From positions 1 through 64,000 of the forward strand of contig JAMKCH010014145.1 in assembly GCA_023653785.1 (NCBI GenBank): a DNA stretch of 64,000 nucleotides, read 5' to 3'. Both the position numbers and the translations under genes were made by a program. Shown here piece by piece: positions 45,100 through 58,500 of the stretch. Every line of letters begins with the position of its first letter. The stretch's first letter is position 1. The stretch is from Ophioderma brevispina. Its lineage: Eukaryota > Echinodermata > Ophiuroidea > Amphilepidida > Ophiodermatidae. The notes beneath the pieces were generated by a model, which worked only from the letters and a program-made list of their open reading frames with translations, ran no database searches and was not told where the DNA came from.

Positions 45100-46480
45100 C
45101 CCCAGTGTGACCTTTGACCTCAGATTTGTTCTGTGCTAAGGTAAGTGGGTCCTTTTGAACGCAAATTTGTGTGTTATTGGTATTCTATATGCAAAAATTG
45201 ACTCATATGACCTTTGACCTTTTGGGTCACTCCTAAACCCTGAAAGGTCAGACTACCTCCTCTACTTCATGCCAACATCAGCCGCATATGTCAAAGCATT
45301 ATAAAATGCATAGCCAGACAGACTCACAGATCTCATTCTTTAGTGCATGTAGTACTAGCAGTCCTTTTGACCAAATTTGGTGATCATAAGGCCATTTCTA
45401 TACAAATTTACCTCTAGAACCCTGAAAACAAACGTCGGACTGTCCTCCCCCTATGTTCGTACCCAATCAGGCCTGATACCCAATATCAGTCCCATATGTC
45501 GAAGCATAACAAAATTCCCCCCCATGTGTAACCTTTGACCTATGGTGTGACCTTTGATTGGAGATTTGTTGTGCTCAGGTCAGAAGTCCTTTCGGCCAAA
45601 TTCTGTGTTCATAGGGTAAAGATGCTAATGGATCCCTAGATGACCTTAGACTTTTTGGGTGACTCTGAAACCCTGCAAACAAAGGTCAGACTGCCCTCCT
45701 CTACCTGTAAGCCAAATATCAGTGACCACAGACTTATTCTGTGCTCAGGTCAGCTGTCCTTTTGACCCAATTTGGTGGGCATAGGGCAGTTCTATGCAGA
45801 GTGACCTCTAGATGGCCTTTGACCTTTCGGGTCACTCTGAACCTCTAATAAACATCAGACTGTCCTCCCCTACCCATATGCCAAAGCATAAGGAAATCCC
45901 CCATTACGACCTTTTGACCGATGTGTGTGACCTTTTGACAGATGTGTGACCTTTGACATTCAGATTTGCTAGTGCTCAGGTCAGCAGTTCTTATGACCAA
46001 ATTTTGTGGGTCATAGGGAGTTTCTACACAAATTGACCTTAGATGACCTTTGACTTGTTGGGTCACTTTGAAACCCTGCAAACAAAGGTCAGATTGCCCT
46101 CTCTCCCCTCATACCAAATATCAGCCCCATATGTCAAAGCATAATCAGATCTCATTTATTCTACTACTTGCACCCCTCCCCTTGGTCTTTTTGGGTCACC
46201 CTGAAACCCTGATAACAAACTTTTCTCTCCCACTTTCATGCCAAATATCAGCTCCGTATGTCAAAGCATAAAGAAATGCATAGCTGAACAGACAGGTGCT
46301 ATAGGAATTTCTATGCAAATTGACCACTAGATTACCTTTAACCTTGTGGTCACCCTGAAACCCTAAAACCAAATGTCACACTGTCCTCCCCTACCTTCAT
46401 GCCAAATATGAGCTCTATATGTCGAGCATAACAAAACGATGAGCCGGACAGACAGACAGACTTTTTTAGTAGTATAGATA
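45100..46480. repeat. TGACCTTTGACC-rich tandem array, ~220-300 bp modules
   Basis: The module is TGTGACCTTTGACCTCAGAT, TGTGCTCAGGTCAG, GTCCTTTTGACCAAATTTGG, TTTGGGTCACTCTGAAACCC, AAAGGTCAGACTGCCCTCC and CCAAATATCAG. It recurs about five times with starts near 45105, 45545, 45725, 45945 and 46180. The array ends in GACAGACAGAC and TTTTTTAGTAGTATAGAT. Confidence 0.85.
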
Positions 46481-48663
46481 GACGATGCCATCATTATTCG
46501 AGACTAAAAGAACCATGCCTTCATTTTACCCAACTGCACTGCATTCATTTATTAACTTTTGTTTTCAATGGAAACAAGTTGCTAAAAGATTGTTCTCTAT
46601 TTCTTAGTCTAATTACAGGTGTGTGTTACGATTGCCTTTAGGGAACACACAACCACATACATCACATGAAAGGCCAAATGTATTTTTTCTCACTGTCCTG
46701 AAATTTCAGCCTCCAAATCCATTTTGCAGGCCTTGTACTGAACTTTACAACTTGACCGCCAACATTAACTACTTACTGATACATTAACCAAAAATGGGCG
46801 TCAGGTTTGTGCTTAATTTGAGCTGATTTTTTTTAAATGATACCGAGAGAAAACTGACATTTTAGCAGTTAACCATAAAATAATCAAGCAGTGGCGGATA
46901 AGGCATGGCAATATGCCTACTTATATTGCCTCTATCACCAACCAGAACCTGTTTCCTATGAAACTTTTATGTGAGTGAAAGTCAATGTCAGGCTTTTACA
47001 CTCAGGTAGGTACTGTTAAAACTAAAATCAGAAACAGGCCACCTATAATCAGACCATGGAACATTTGGAAACTGGTGCACGTAAGATTTTTAGAAAGTGA
47101 TATCTTGCATGGTTGTAAGCTTTATATGATAGTCCCCAACCCTCAAATAATTAAAAAAATGACAACTCAGGAAGACTAGGCCCGTTATGTATGATGAAGT
47201 CATTAGTGCAACATTCGAGTTGTTCTGTTGAACCTTGACCCTTTCATTTTGCATCGAGGCCTACACGATGGCATATATAAAGTTAGAGCCATGTCATGTT
47301 GACCGTGACCCTAACGATGGATATTAGAGCGGGGGTACTGTGGACACTTTCACTTTTCATTGCTGCCTACAAGATGGCATAGCTATGGAGGTCAATTAAG
47401 CTTCTTTTATATTGGACCCCTAGATGACCCCATTTTGACCTTTTACCCCCCATATTTGTGGCCATAAGAAATAGAGCTTTCCCAGTGGTTCTTTGACACA
47501 TTTGTGAACATAAATATCTACTTTGGTGGGTGATGAGTTTATAAAGCGTTTTTGCATATTAATTAGCTCATTTGCATATCTACAACGACCCCGTGGCCAA
47601 TATTCTGTCACATGATTCGTCTAGACATTAATCCCGCAACTTTTGCCACAACATCACCTATCCAGTGTTATCGATTTTGAGATATGGGGGGCATTTTGCA
47701 TATTAATTCGATAATGCCGCCATTTTGAATGTGAATGATTCCGTATTAATTCTGTGTAAAGCTGATACACTGACCAAAGACGATACTCATAGGCAGAATT
47801 TTCAACAGTAGTGCACCTTATCTGTATAAGAAGTAGGCTTCCAAAGATTTTAGTTTTTGACCTCTAGTTTTGACCCCCTATAGAGGTCCAAAGGTCAAAC
47901 TAATGTCACCCCTGATGTATCTTGGGTTCAGTGGTTCTTCTGACGCGTTTTGGTCAATATTTGCCCAGCCGTTTGGGCAGAAGAAGCTAAAAAGCGATGG
48001 TCGAATAATGAAAAGGAGACGACTAAACAGCAAAATAAGCAGAATACTAATTCCCCCCGTTTCAACGTGCCAATAGTACTAATCCCAATCGTGCTTAGTG
48101 CAAACGACCAATTTTATAATAAAAATCACTCCAGAGTTATTTTATATTTATTTCGACAGACGACAAATCATGGCATTAAACAAAAATATGCATCAGAGTT
48201 GATTCCCATGGCATCCCCGTTGACTATCGTAACCTTTATAGTTTTTAATATAATGAATAGTGTCTGTGATATGAATTCCTGTGATACCATTTGTTGATTC
48301 CATTATGACAGATCCAAACTTTTGTCCTACTGATGTTTTTTAGACTCGTATGAAGGCTCATGTTTTGTTACCTTAGTCTGCAACGATAGTCTGTATTCCA
48401 GTCGTTCTTTAACACATCAGGAACTCGACTGTGTTTTCTTCTGTACCGTTTCTTTATGTCAAGCGTATGTGTAGCACAGCTGACATATTGTGCTCCTAGG
48501 CGTTCTTTCTTTCTTTCCTTCTTTCTCCTTTCAAACGCTCCCTTAAATGCTTTCTCCTAACCAAACGCTTGGCCGTTTTCAACCAAACTTGTTCTGAAGA
48601 ACCACCGGACCAAGCGTCTATATTGTGTACCCAGATTTTGTGACAATTTAAAGTTCTGCGTGC
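46481..48663. other. non-coding with scattered repeat fragments
   Basis: It holds a diverged third copy of the 13.9 kb repeat (about 46890-46990), TGACC-type fragments (47200-47480), TTAATTAGCTCATTTGCATA-type sequence (about 47560) and a TTTC microsatellite (48503-48531). No gene recognised. Confidence 0.5.
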
Positions 48664-49460
48664 TGATTAAAGGGGAATCTTGAAACTTTATAAATTCCTT
48701 CTCGCCATAAATCAATTGCTATGGTCACAAATTTCAGTCCAGAAGAACCTTAACCCAGGGCCCATATAGGGTGGTACCTACAGATTTGGGTGAAAGGCCA
48801 TGTCGCCGATTAAAGGGGCAATTCTTTGAAAACTATTAATTCCTTCCTCTAAACAGCAAATCAATTGCTTATGATCACAATTACAGTCAAAAGAACCATT
48901 AACCCAAGGAGGCCTATATATGATTACCCGATTGAGGTGTAAGACAGTGTAGCCGATTAAAGGGGCATTCTTTGAAAATCTATAAATTCCATTTTCGGCC
49001 TCAAATTAATTGCTATGATAACCAAAGTTTGGTGCTGAAGACCACTGACCTAAGACCCATAAGTCTGTAAACACATTGGTAGGGTCAAATGTCATGTAGG
49101 CCGATTATTTTTTAAAGGGGCATTCTTCATCCAAATCTATAAAGTGTGCTTTGGTCTCAAAATTACTGCTATTATCACTTAAATTAGAAGAGAACCTTGA
49201 CTCAAGGACCATAATAGAGTGTACACGGATTAGGTGAAAGACCATGTTGGATGATTAAAGGGGTATTTCTTTTGGAAATTCAGAAATCCTTCAGTCTCAA
49301 ATCTAGTGCTTTGATCACGCAATGTTGGTCAAAAACCATTACCACTGACACAGTCCATATTGGGTGTCCACAGATTATCAAATTCATATCACTGATTAAA
49401 GGGGCATTCTTGAAAGTTTTCTTTGAAAATCTGTAAATTACATTTTCTGCCTTACTTTTC
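48664..49460. repeat. tandem array, ~146-bp unit, about 5.5 copies
   Basis: GATTAAAGGGGCATTCTTTG recurs near 48664, 48808, 48954, 49101, 49251 and 49393 (spacing 142-150 bp). It is followed each time by AATCTATAAATTCC, a CTCAAATTAATTGCTATGAT-type block, a GAAGAACC block and AGGTGAAAGACCATGT. Confidence 0.88.
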
Positions 49461-49599
49461 AATACCCTCCGTCAAATTAACGGTTCACTAGAAACCTTTG
49501 CATTCTGAACAATTAGTGCTTCTTCAGAATCACATTTAGCCCTAGTTTCTTCTTCTGCTTCTTTTCTTTCGTCAAACTTCAAAATGCTACTACTACTTC

Positions 49600-50400
49600 T
49601 CCTACAGATTCATTGTTATGATCAGTGACCCATGTCATGTGGTGTAGTTTGACACCCCCTTACAAAAGTTACTGAAATGAAATTTTCATCAAAGGTCATT
49701 GGGGTCACAAGGGTCAATAACCTGATTTCACCAATCATGCTACTTCTTTTACCGATTACATAGTATGACCTGTGACTCATGTAAAGTGGTGTATTTGACA
49801 CCCCCTCAAAGTTTTACTTAATGAAATGGCGATCAAATGTCCTTAAAGGGCATTTCCGGCCTGAGTTTAAAATTCTTTAAAAAAAGCAATCTGCAAAATG
49901 CAAGGATACATGATTGATGCTACTTGCACGATGTTGTTTAACTATCTATCAAGGTCAATTCGGTCCTTCAGGGGTAACAGGTCAATGTTCAAAATGGTCG
50001 CGATGAGCTGAATTATACTGAAATGATCCTTATGACATTCTCAAACATGTGAAATATTTGAGGTCAAGGCAAGATGTCAAAGTTCAAAATTTTCAAATTG
50101 CTCCGATGAAGCTGAATGTTACTGAATGAACCCTTATGACATCTAAACATGTTGAAAATATGTCGAGGTCAAAGGTCATTAGGGGTCAAATGTCAATTTT
50201 TCTAACTGCTCCGATTGAGCTGAATTTGACTTGAAATGATCCTTATACATTCTCTAACCGTGGAAAATATTTTTTGAGGTCAACAGGTCAATAAGGTGTC
50301 AAAAGTCCCATTCCAAAATGCTCCGATTGAGCTGACCTTTGAATATGAATTCTTATTATCTTCTATCTAAATATTTTTGATAATCAAAGGTCATCTACCT
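49600..50400. repeat. GGTCAAAGGTCA-rich tandem array, ~107-bp unit
   Basis: TGCTCCGATTGAGCTGAAT, GAAATGATCCTTATGACATT and GAGGTCAAAGGTCATTAGGG recur near 49996, 50099, 50206 and 50318. The part before 49990 carries looser versions of the same motifs. Confidence 0.8.
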
Positions 50401-51100
50401 CGACTGTGTTCAGATCTGAATCCAGATCTAGTCTGTTCTTTATAGTTGGAGGCGTTTCGCCTAACTTATTGTTTTCTTGCCGTTTCTTTCTTTCTTTCTT
50501 TCTCTTTCTTTCTCTTTCTTCTTACAACCACTACTCCTCCTTAAGGGCTTGACCTCTAATGACCTCAACTCGCCATCAGAGTAATTACCTGGCCACAAGC
50601 TATAGCCGTGTGCTTTGTTTGGGGGCAGAGGTCAGTAGGGGTCACAGTGGTCCAAAGTGTGATTGTCTTTTTAAAATGTATCTCCGCCCTACAGTTACAT
50701 TGCTGGAACGTGACTCACGCATATAAAGCAAGCTTGAGACCCTTCAGAAAAGGTATGGGTCGAGAGGTTCAATTTTGGGTCATTAAGGGGCCGTTTTGTT
50801 TCCGTCTTAAGGTGAAAATTTTTTCAAAAAATCTTTAAACTAATGCAAACGTTGCATGTTCACTGACTCAATTATTAAGCAGCTTGAAGACCCTCTCCAC
50901 AAACGTTGTGCTTGGTCATGGGATCAAAAGTCATTGAGGGGGAACTTTTGGTCAAAAACCAAATATATTCTAAAAAAAAATCCAAATTTTTATCTCAACA
51001 CCAACATAGTAGTGACTTAACTTTCAGATATGCAGATATGTCATTTGTTGAACTAAAGCATGTCGTAATCCCCGGGGCCGGTAATAAATAGTCAACCCCA
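50401..51100. other. non-coding; TTTC microsatellite and decayed repeats
   Basis: TTTC repeat at 50482-50521, then GGTCA-type repeat remnants to about 50960. No gene recognised. Confidence 0.5.
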
Positions 51101-51343
51101 AGTCATCGTGTTAGCCTCATTTTATGGGGGTTTCTCATAGGGCACGGTGAGTAAGCCAGCCCGCGAAGACGCTAGGGAATAGGGACCGGACCACATAGTC
51201 CTTAATATGACCGGTAGTTTCTGTCTTGAGTGCAGCAACCTGATGGAATCAGTTGATGTGGACTACATTGACTGAGGGATGCATGAATAGCTATCAGAGG
51301 GTGCACGGATACGCTAGTCTTCCTATTTCTTGGCACCAAAATC
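51101..51343 (-). pseudogene. DMGDH: broken second copy of the DMGDH 42.2-kb exon
   Basis: The acceptor and first codons (TTTGGTGCCAAGAAATAGG onward) are preserved. Several indels then destroy the frame in the [12 protein letters not shown] and SYYLRQERD regions, and the copy stops before the WVEDGVPPG codons and the splice donor. It cannot serve as an exon as written. It may be a partial tandem duplicate or a badly resolved second haplotype of the same locus. Confidence 0.85.
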
Positions 51344-52892
51344 CTAATAGGCAAATGAGAAAATGATGAAATTGTTTTAGAATGTGTAAATGTTACAAAT
51401 TATTGTTCCAAAACTGCGTGAATAATGTGAGTAGGCCCACAGCCGCTTCTTCAACTTCCAATAATGGCATCTGTGGTTGAGTACATGTCTGAGTCTAAAA
51501 ATAAGATTGAGGACCAACCATCTATCCTTAAGTGGTTCTCAAGCCACTGAGGCTCCTGCCATACCAGTTGCAATTTGTGATGACCCCAAGATGTTCTTAC
51601 TCCAATCGATTCCCTATCCCCTTCCTCAACCTTATTCCTCCTTCAAATCAAAAAGGACCTTGAAAATTTGTTGGTTCATGGGATTTTACCCCAGGTTTCA
51701 TGCCATTCAACCATTTTAGTGCATTGACATTGGATGACCCCCACATGACCTGAAATATCTTCATAATTTTAAGCAATAAATTTTGACACACCACCAAGTT
51801 GAGAATGCACCTGAGCCAGTTGAAGTGATTTAGGATTGTAGAGTGGATTAATGAATTTTCCATAATAGGATAAAATTTGTGTTACATAAAGTTATTCATT
51901 CAGCTACCATGACCCTTCATCATGTCTATCACCAAGCCACATTAGAAGTTCATTAATTGGTCAGCAGGTTAAGAGTGAAATTAAGACTTTTTTGGCCACA
52001 GAGACAAGAAATCCACCATCAAGCAGAAAGGCAGGCAGGCATTCCATCTGAGATCACATAGGACCCTCCACATAAAATTTGGTCTGTGGATGGGAACAAA
52101 AAATACTAATCGAAGTTGACACATAGAGAAGAGTGTAACTTTCAGCACGAAAGAACGATTAAACGAATTTCGGTAATTCTGTTCTGTAATAAAAATGTTA
52201 TTTGTCTTTAATAGTTTATTATAAATGTTTGCTTACACGTACCAATATGTTGATGTGATCAAAGACTTAAATGAGTCGGAAGCACAAATAGTTGATTTTG
52301 AGATAAAACAAAAAAAAGAGCGATAATCGTATTTATGTGTTGAATATTGTGTTTTGCCCACCCTTCAATGACTATATCTTTGGAATTAATGATCAAATTC
52401 AAATGGGGAGTTTCAGCCACAAAATGCTAGCTTTTTAAATGGTGTTACAGTTATATGAAAAGTAAAAATTGATTTTGACCGACTTCAGACTCCTTTTGCT
52501 TGCAACATCCCAATCACATATTGAGCTTTATGAGATGTGTTTCCTTTTGAGTAATGAATAGATTTGACTAGTAGAAAATATTAAACATCCAAATTTCTAA
52601 AAAGCAGTATCAAGCAGAATTAAAGAAATCTTTATATATTTCTCTTCAGTGTGAGTTTTACGTCCTTCTGATTGTGTCAACCCTCGTAATGTCCTGCAAA
52701 ATTAGAAAAATATTGAAAATACGTATCATGTAAAATTGAGAACGCGACTGGGTAAGTCATTAAACAGTTGTCATTATTAAGTGTAAGAATTTAGTAAGTA
52801 TTTGGGACAAGGATTGTTCAGTAAAGTTGTCACGTATATTTGGAAGCATGTACAAAATGTGTTCAAAAGAAAGGTGTTCCAAATATAGTATA
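51101..52892. repeat. segmental duplication, right (degraded) copy
   Basis: A direct-orientation partner of 42231-43900, about 8.9 kb away. It starts abruptly inside the DMGDH exon and carries the TGACCT repeat and a damaged version of the palindrome. Differences are dominated by single-base indels spread evenly. Confidence 0.85.
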
Positions 52893-53076
52893 AGATAGAT
52901 ATTTTGGTCCATTGAAGTCCCGTGTGAAAGGGGGAAAGCATTGGTCTGAGTGGCCTGCAACACGTGCTTGAGTGGATGTGCCAATGATTAAACATTTACG
53001 CGTGATCTTCCTTTTTTTTTTTTTTTTAAGTGGGAAACAAATACTATTCTTCACTAGGGGCTAGTTCCTGAAAATG
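52893..53076. other. non-coding
   Basis: Short spacer with a T homopolymer near 53012-53028. Confidence 0.5.
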
Positions 53077-53395
53077 GTTTTGATTTTTAGGGTGAAATCA
53101 CTGAGGGTGTCTTAAAATAATGACTAAAATGTTAGTTGTGTAAATAAGTAACATTGGAATGATAACTGAAGAGGATAATATTGATAAGTTGTTTATTGCA
53201 TATTTACATGTGACTTATGAAACAGTATGTCAAATGGTAAATAATATTATTTGGTAATGGAAAAAATTAGCAAATAATTGGTGTTGAAAATTTATTTGCT
53301 ATAGTAATGTTTGTAAGTTACCAGTTCATGAATGGCAAACATAACAAGGACATTAGGATTGCGTTAAATTTGCGACAAACAATTATTAAGGCAGA
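53077..53395. repeat. direct repeat, left copy (~320 bp)
   Basis: It matches 54031-54350: TAGGGTGAAATCACTGAGGG, TAAAATGTTAGTTGTGTAAA, GATAATATTGATAAGTTGT, CTTATGAAACAGTATGTCAA and TACCAGTTCATGA in order, with small indels. Confidence 0.88.
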
Positions 53396-54030
53396 AGATT
53401 GTGATTTGTATTGCTTATAGATATACCGAAGATCATATCAATTTAGGTAATTCAAAACACAAAAAAGTTAAAGGTGTATTTCGTGGTCTTACAGCCCCAC
53501 CTTCAGTTTTATAATTGTTCAATAGATATCATTGAGAAAAAGCATATTCACGAACTTTAGCTGATACCGACTTTGCTGTTTTGTGTATGAGGCGGCACAG
53601 GCGGAGGGCGCGATAAACCGAGTCTCCCCACTCCACGTCCTCCTTTTCCTGGCCCCGAACAGACGGGAGCAAAGAAGCGGGACGCCGCGTCGGTATGGTC
53701 ACCAAGTCATGCGGTAAACAGCTCAGAACTAGGACCCTCTACAATGAAAAAATCTCCAGATCTTACATACACTATCGTTGAAGGGTCAAGAGGGGAGGAA
53801 GGAATAGTGAATGGGTGTCCCGGTGAAAGGTGTGCCGGGGGGGTCGAAAACGTGGTATTTGCGGACCCCGGCAGGCGGTTGGTCGAAGGCTGCAGCAGAA
53901 TTGAAACCCCATATGTAGCGACATGTTGTTGGGGGATAGTCGCGGGGATCGGACAGAGGCTATGGATAATAGAAATGCACACAACTTTTTCTTATTAAGT
54001 GAACATGAATGAGGGTTGTATTGTTATATA
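53396..54030. other. segment between direct repeats, GC-rich in its right half
   Basis: About 53580-53980 is GC- and CpG-rich, with an 84-codon frame on plus and a 91-codon frame on minus, neither recognised. The left part is AT-rich. Confidence 0.5.
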
Positions 54031-54350
54031 TGTTTTGATCTTTAGGGTGAAATCACTGAGGGTGTATTAAATGACCTAAAATGTTAGTTGTGTAAATAAT
54101 AACATTGGAATGGCTAAAAGAAGAGACGATAATATTGATAAGTTGTCTATTGCGATATTTACATGTTGACTTATGAAACAGTATGTCAAATTGTAAATAA
54201 TATCATTTGGTTAATGGACAAATTATCATAATTGTGTTTTTTTGAAATATTATTTGCTAAATAGGTAATGTTGTAGTACCAGTTCATGATGGCAAACATA
54301 GCAAGATCATTGTTGATGGGGGGAAATTTGTGCACAAAAATATTTAAATG
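54031..54350. repeat. direct repeat, right copy (~320 bp)
   Basis: Partner of 53077-53395 at about 955 bp spacing in the same orientation. Confidence 0.88.
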
Positions 54351-55429
54351 ACAAGAGGGTGATGGGTGTTTGGATGACATTGAAACCCGAGAATTAGATA
54401 AATGAGGCATGCAAATATCACAAAAAAGTTAAGGAAACATAAGGAGTTGATGTTTGCTGGTTTATAGTATTGCCAGCTAACTGCTAAATGCATGCCCCAA
54501 AATGATATGATAAGACTGGTGCCAACGAGCTTTCTTTTCTTTATTTTGGTAGTCATGATCGACTCAGCACTCTTATGACATAACCAAAATTGTCAGTGCT
54601 GATAATAAGGGCGGGGTAAAGGCATGAAGGGGTAGACGCCAGTTGTGCTTTTTGTTTTGCTTGATTTTGTCTGTTCAATGTAATGTGCTGCTCAGTGTCC
54701 CCTCAAATGTAATAAAAGATTGTCATAAAAAATATTGTAATTCACTTGCAACAGGTTAGCTCATTAAAACAAATGCTACTAAATTGAAATCAAAAGAACT
54801 ACGGGGTTGAACCTCAAAAGATTGGACCTGTCCCCCTTGTTTTGAAGCTAAAAATGTTAGCATGAACCTTAACTAACCACTGGCAATACTTCTAAAAATA
54901 ATAAGTGGTCAAATGTCTTAAAAACTACCAAGAGCCACCAAGATAGCTCATGCCACTAAAGTATGTAAAGGATATGTCCATAAAAAATGCACCAAACTTA
55001 AAACACAATGAACTTAAAAAATGGATCGAGATGATTGGACGGTTACAAAATGTTCCACAACCTAACAGGGCAATGCTAAAACATTGATGATGATACTCGT
55101 CATTAAAGATTCACAACAATTTAAGTAACAGAAGTGCGATTTTAAAAAGTATGTAGTATGATAATTAACCCTTAAAATTTGATTATAATTAAGTCAGGGA
55201 AGAACTACAGTGACGTAGTATGTAGTAATAGAATAGTACAGAATACTTGATCTCTGCAGATCTTGATTCGAAAGGACTGTGCCTCGGCCTATACTTAACC
55301 CATTGGAATGATCTTTGCAGCAACTTAATGATAATGAAATAAGCTTTGCGCAGATATCACATAGGGTAGATATAGTTACTTAAAGTTCAAAATGGCGGAC
55401 ACAATCAGGGTCAACTTTTTGGACTCACC
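54351..55429. other. non-coding, nothing recognised
   Basis: AT-rich sequence, no feature supported. Confidence 0.5.
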
Positions 55430-55436
55430 CGGATAT

Positions 55437-55467
<31 letters not shown>

Positions 55468-55515
55468 CAGAGAGGAGAGAGAGGAGAGAGAGGAGCCGAG
55501 AGAGAGAGAGAGAAG
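55430..55515. repeat. (GA)n microsatellite
   Basis: GA-rich tract of about 80 bp with a few interruptions. Confidence 0.93.
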
Positions 55516-58500
55516 GCACAAATAATGGAAGAATTAGAATGGCGAAGATGATTTGTAAGCAGACTTGATTCCCTTTTTTTAAACACTTCTGTTCTGCAGA
55601 CTGTAATTACTGCTCCATTATCTCGGCTTACAAGAATAACTTTATCCATTAATTCTGTTCTATCTAAGCAAAACCTACAGTTTAAACATGTACAGGGTGG
55701 GTTAGATGCCACATAGAATTTTTTGCCAAACCCAAAATACTAAAATCAATCTAAATCCAATAATTTTGACATCAGCCGACGGCCCTATTTATGTTTCCAA
55801 TATCATCATTATTTTGATACCAGCAAAAAAGAAGTTGATGACTATCACAGTGGTTCTCTGGTGATTATTTTTTTTATATCAGCACAATAAAACCTTTATT
55901 GAAAAGAGGAGCATCGGTGACATAGCTAGTATGCGAAACACGGTGAAGCATAGCGAGAGATCAGAAACCCAGTTTTTCACACACTGGAAAAAATATTGAA
56001 CATGCAGAAAAAAAATTTCAAATCACAAAATGAGTTCAAATTGGAATATCGGTTTTAACCACGTATGGCGAATTGAATGCCAAAGTTTGATTTGATTGCC
56101 CATGTTCTATAAATATGGCGGATTAAAAGAGCTGGCGATAGATAGTTTGCAGCTTCACCTCAAGGAAACAGACAACAGGACGCCACAAATGACTCCAAAA
56201 TAGCCACTTAAAACAACATGAGGAGATTTCCAAGGAAAGAAAGCGCCACCAATTTTTTCGCGAACCTAGGTTTTTTACATATTCGAATGCTTACCAATGA
56301 TTAGATCCACCTGAAATGAATAAGCTCGGAATACGCCGATCTGTATGTAATAAGAGATGATTTAGTAGTTTCTGTAGTGCCGACAGAAAGTCAACAGCAA
56401 CGGTTTTCTTTTATATGGGTTAGTATGTGTTACCAGACCGTGTTACTGCTATTACTCTATGGGAAGATAAACTACCGGGGATAATATCAAACTAAAGGGA
56501 CCAACCAATTCTGCGAACCTCTGAGGGGGTTGACTCGGGGAGTGCCCCCACCCCCTCCAACCTACGGACTTCTATAAAACCGAGTCTTTGACAAAGACTA
56601 ATCTAGGGGAACGGTACGAGGGCAGGCAAGGTCAAAAAAAATTGGGGGGATATGGGGGCGACAGGGCGGTCAACACTTGTCTTCCCTCACTTCCTTTTTC
56701 CTCTCTCCCCTTTTTCCCATTGGTTTTTTTTTTTAATGTTGTTGTGTTTTTCATTTTTTGTCCAATAAAACTTCAAACGTTCTCGGTAGGTGCGTCTACA
56801 ACCGATACAGGGGAGAAGGGGAGACAGATAAGGCAGAGCCTGGAGAAAACTAAGAGCCGCTCATGTCAGTAATGGGCAGGGAGCGGACAGGTGAAGAGAA
56901 ATGGTGGTACTTCCGCCGGAGGGAAAAGAAAATTGTACACAAGTGTAGTGGGAGACCGAGCAAATGCACGGTAACGTAAATGAAGATGAGAGAAAGTCTC
57001 ATCAGCTTGTTGATTGCGGAATGACAGAACAGTGTACGTGGCGTAAAGTGGTGAAAAGAACTTTTTATAATGTTTGTAGTGGAATGTGAATAAGTAATTC
57101 AGACATGATACTTGTGCAACCCATGTGATTTCAAACCTCAAACATGCCCAATGCCTCAAAGTGCCGATTTTTTTTAAAAGAAGCTGTCCATTGACGTTAT
57201 CTTATTTCTGGTCCACACCCAAAGCAACGCACTTTTCTCCCTAACACATTTCGAGTAAATCCTATAAAAAGCAGGCGAACGGAGCAAGGGGAGGGCTGAG
57301 AAACAAAAACAAACAACACAAAAAATGAATAAAAGCTAAGAGCTGGAGGATGTTGAATGAGTTAAGAGTTCTGGCGACATCGTTTGAAGAAGCTTTTTTC
57401 AAAGGTTGTGACATTTTGACTGCCTTTTAATTAAATTATGTTGTTGTTAAGGGTTGATGTATGTACATGGAGAGAAGTAGATGTTAATACCATTGCATAC
57501 GCATGGATGTTATTATACTTTTTTCGGCCTGTTTTTTTTTTTTCCTGCGTGATGTTATGTCACCTGCAACCCCACCCCCCCCCCCCCCCCACCCCCCCAA
57601 CCACCCCCCCACACCCACACCCCACCCACCCCACCCAACCCACCCACCCCACAACCCCACCACCTACCCCCCCCGTTCTTCAGAAATTAGAACCCACTAT
57701 GTGAAAATTTTGTGGTCAACCCGGCTGAGCGAATGTGAGCAGATTAAAAAAAAAATTGGTGGGAATCTGGTACGACCTTAAAAAGGGTCCACCTTCGCCG
57801 GAAAAATCAAGCCACACACAACAAAATTCTGGCTACGAGCGCATGCTAACAAGCCGTTAAAACCCCGCAACGTGACGAGGTGACCCGGGGCGGGATGGAC
57901 TCCTACCACCAGTGCGGCTGTTGGGAGCGTGAACGTGGGAGGTGTTAGTATAGGACACTTGGGGCTTTTTCCCCTTCAGTCTTTTGGATCCGCTTTCTTG
58001 AACTGATTCCGGCGGCTGAATTTCCACATCGCCACCCCCTACCCCTTCTGCTATTTACCCCACCCCCCCTTTTGCCGGTCCTCACCATCTGAGAACTTAC
58101 TCGCCTCCATCATATTTTAACCTTGTCTCTACATTCCCCCCATCCTCCAATGACTCACTTCCTAACTGAATTGCTTGATCTTCACTTGCCGCTTCCCTGC
58201 TCGGTAATCGCTTTTTACCTCGCCCGACAGCATCCGAGGCCCAGCCAAACCCCGCACTCTTCCATTAGCCACATCGCCGAGTGTTCTCTACAGAGAGGTT
58301 TCTCGTGTTATCGTTCCCAATTTGGGGCAGGAATAATTGTGAAGTTACTCACACCGTTCTATGGTGTTTTCTCACTGAAATTTTTTTTGTCCTGCAGGTC
58401 GTTGCAATTACCTTTGTACAGTGTGTGTAGGTATTTTCAGGGGCAGACGATCAGATATCAGATCTCGGAACGATTATAAGAAGAGCAACTGCAAAAGTTT

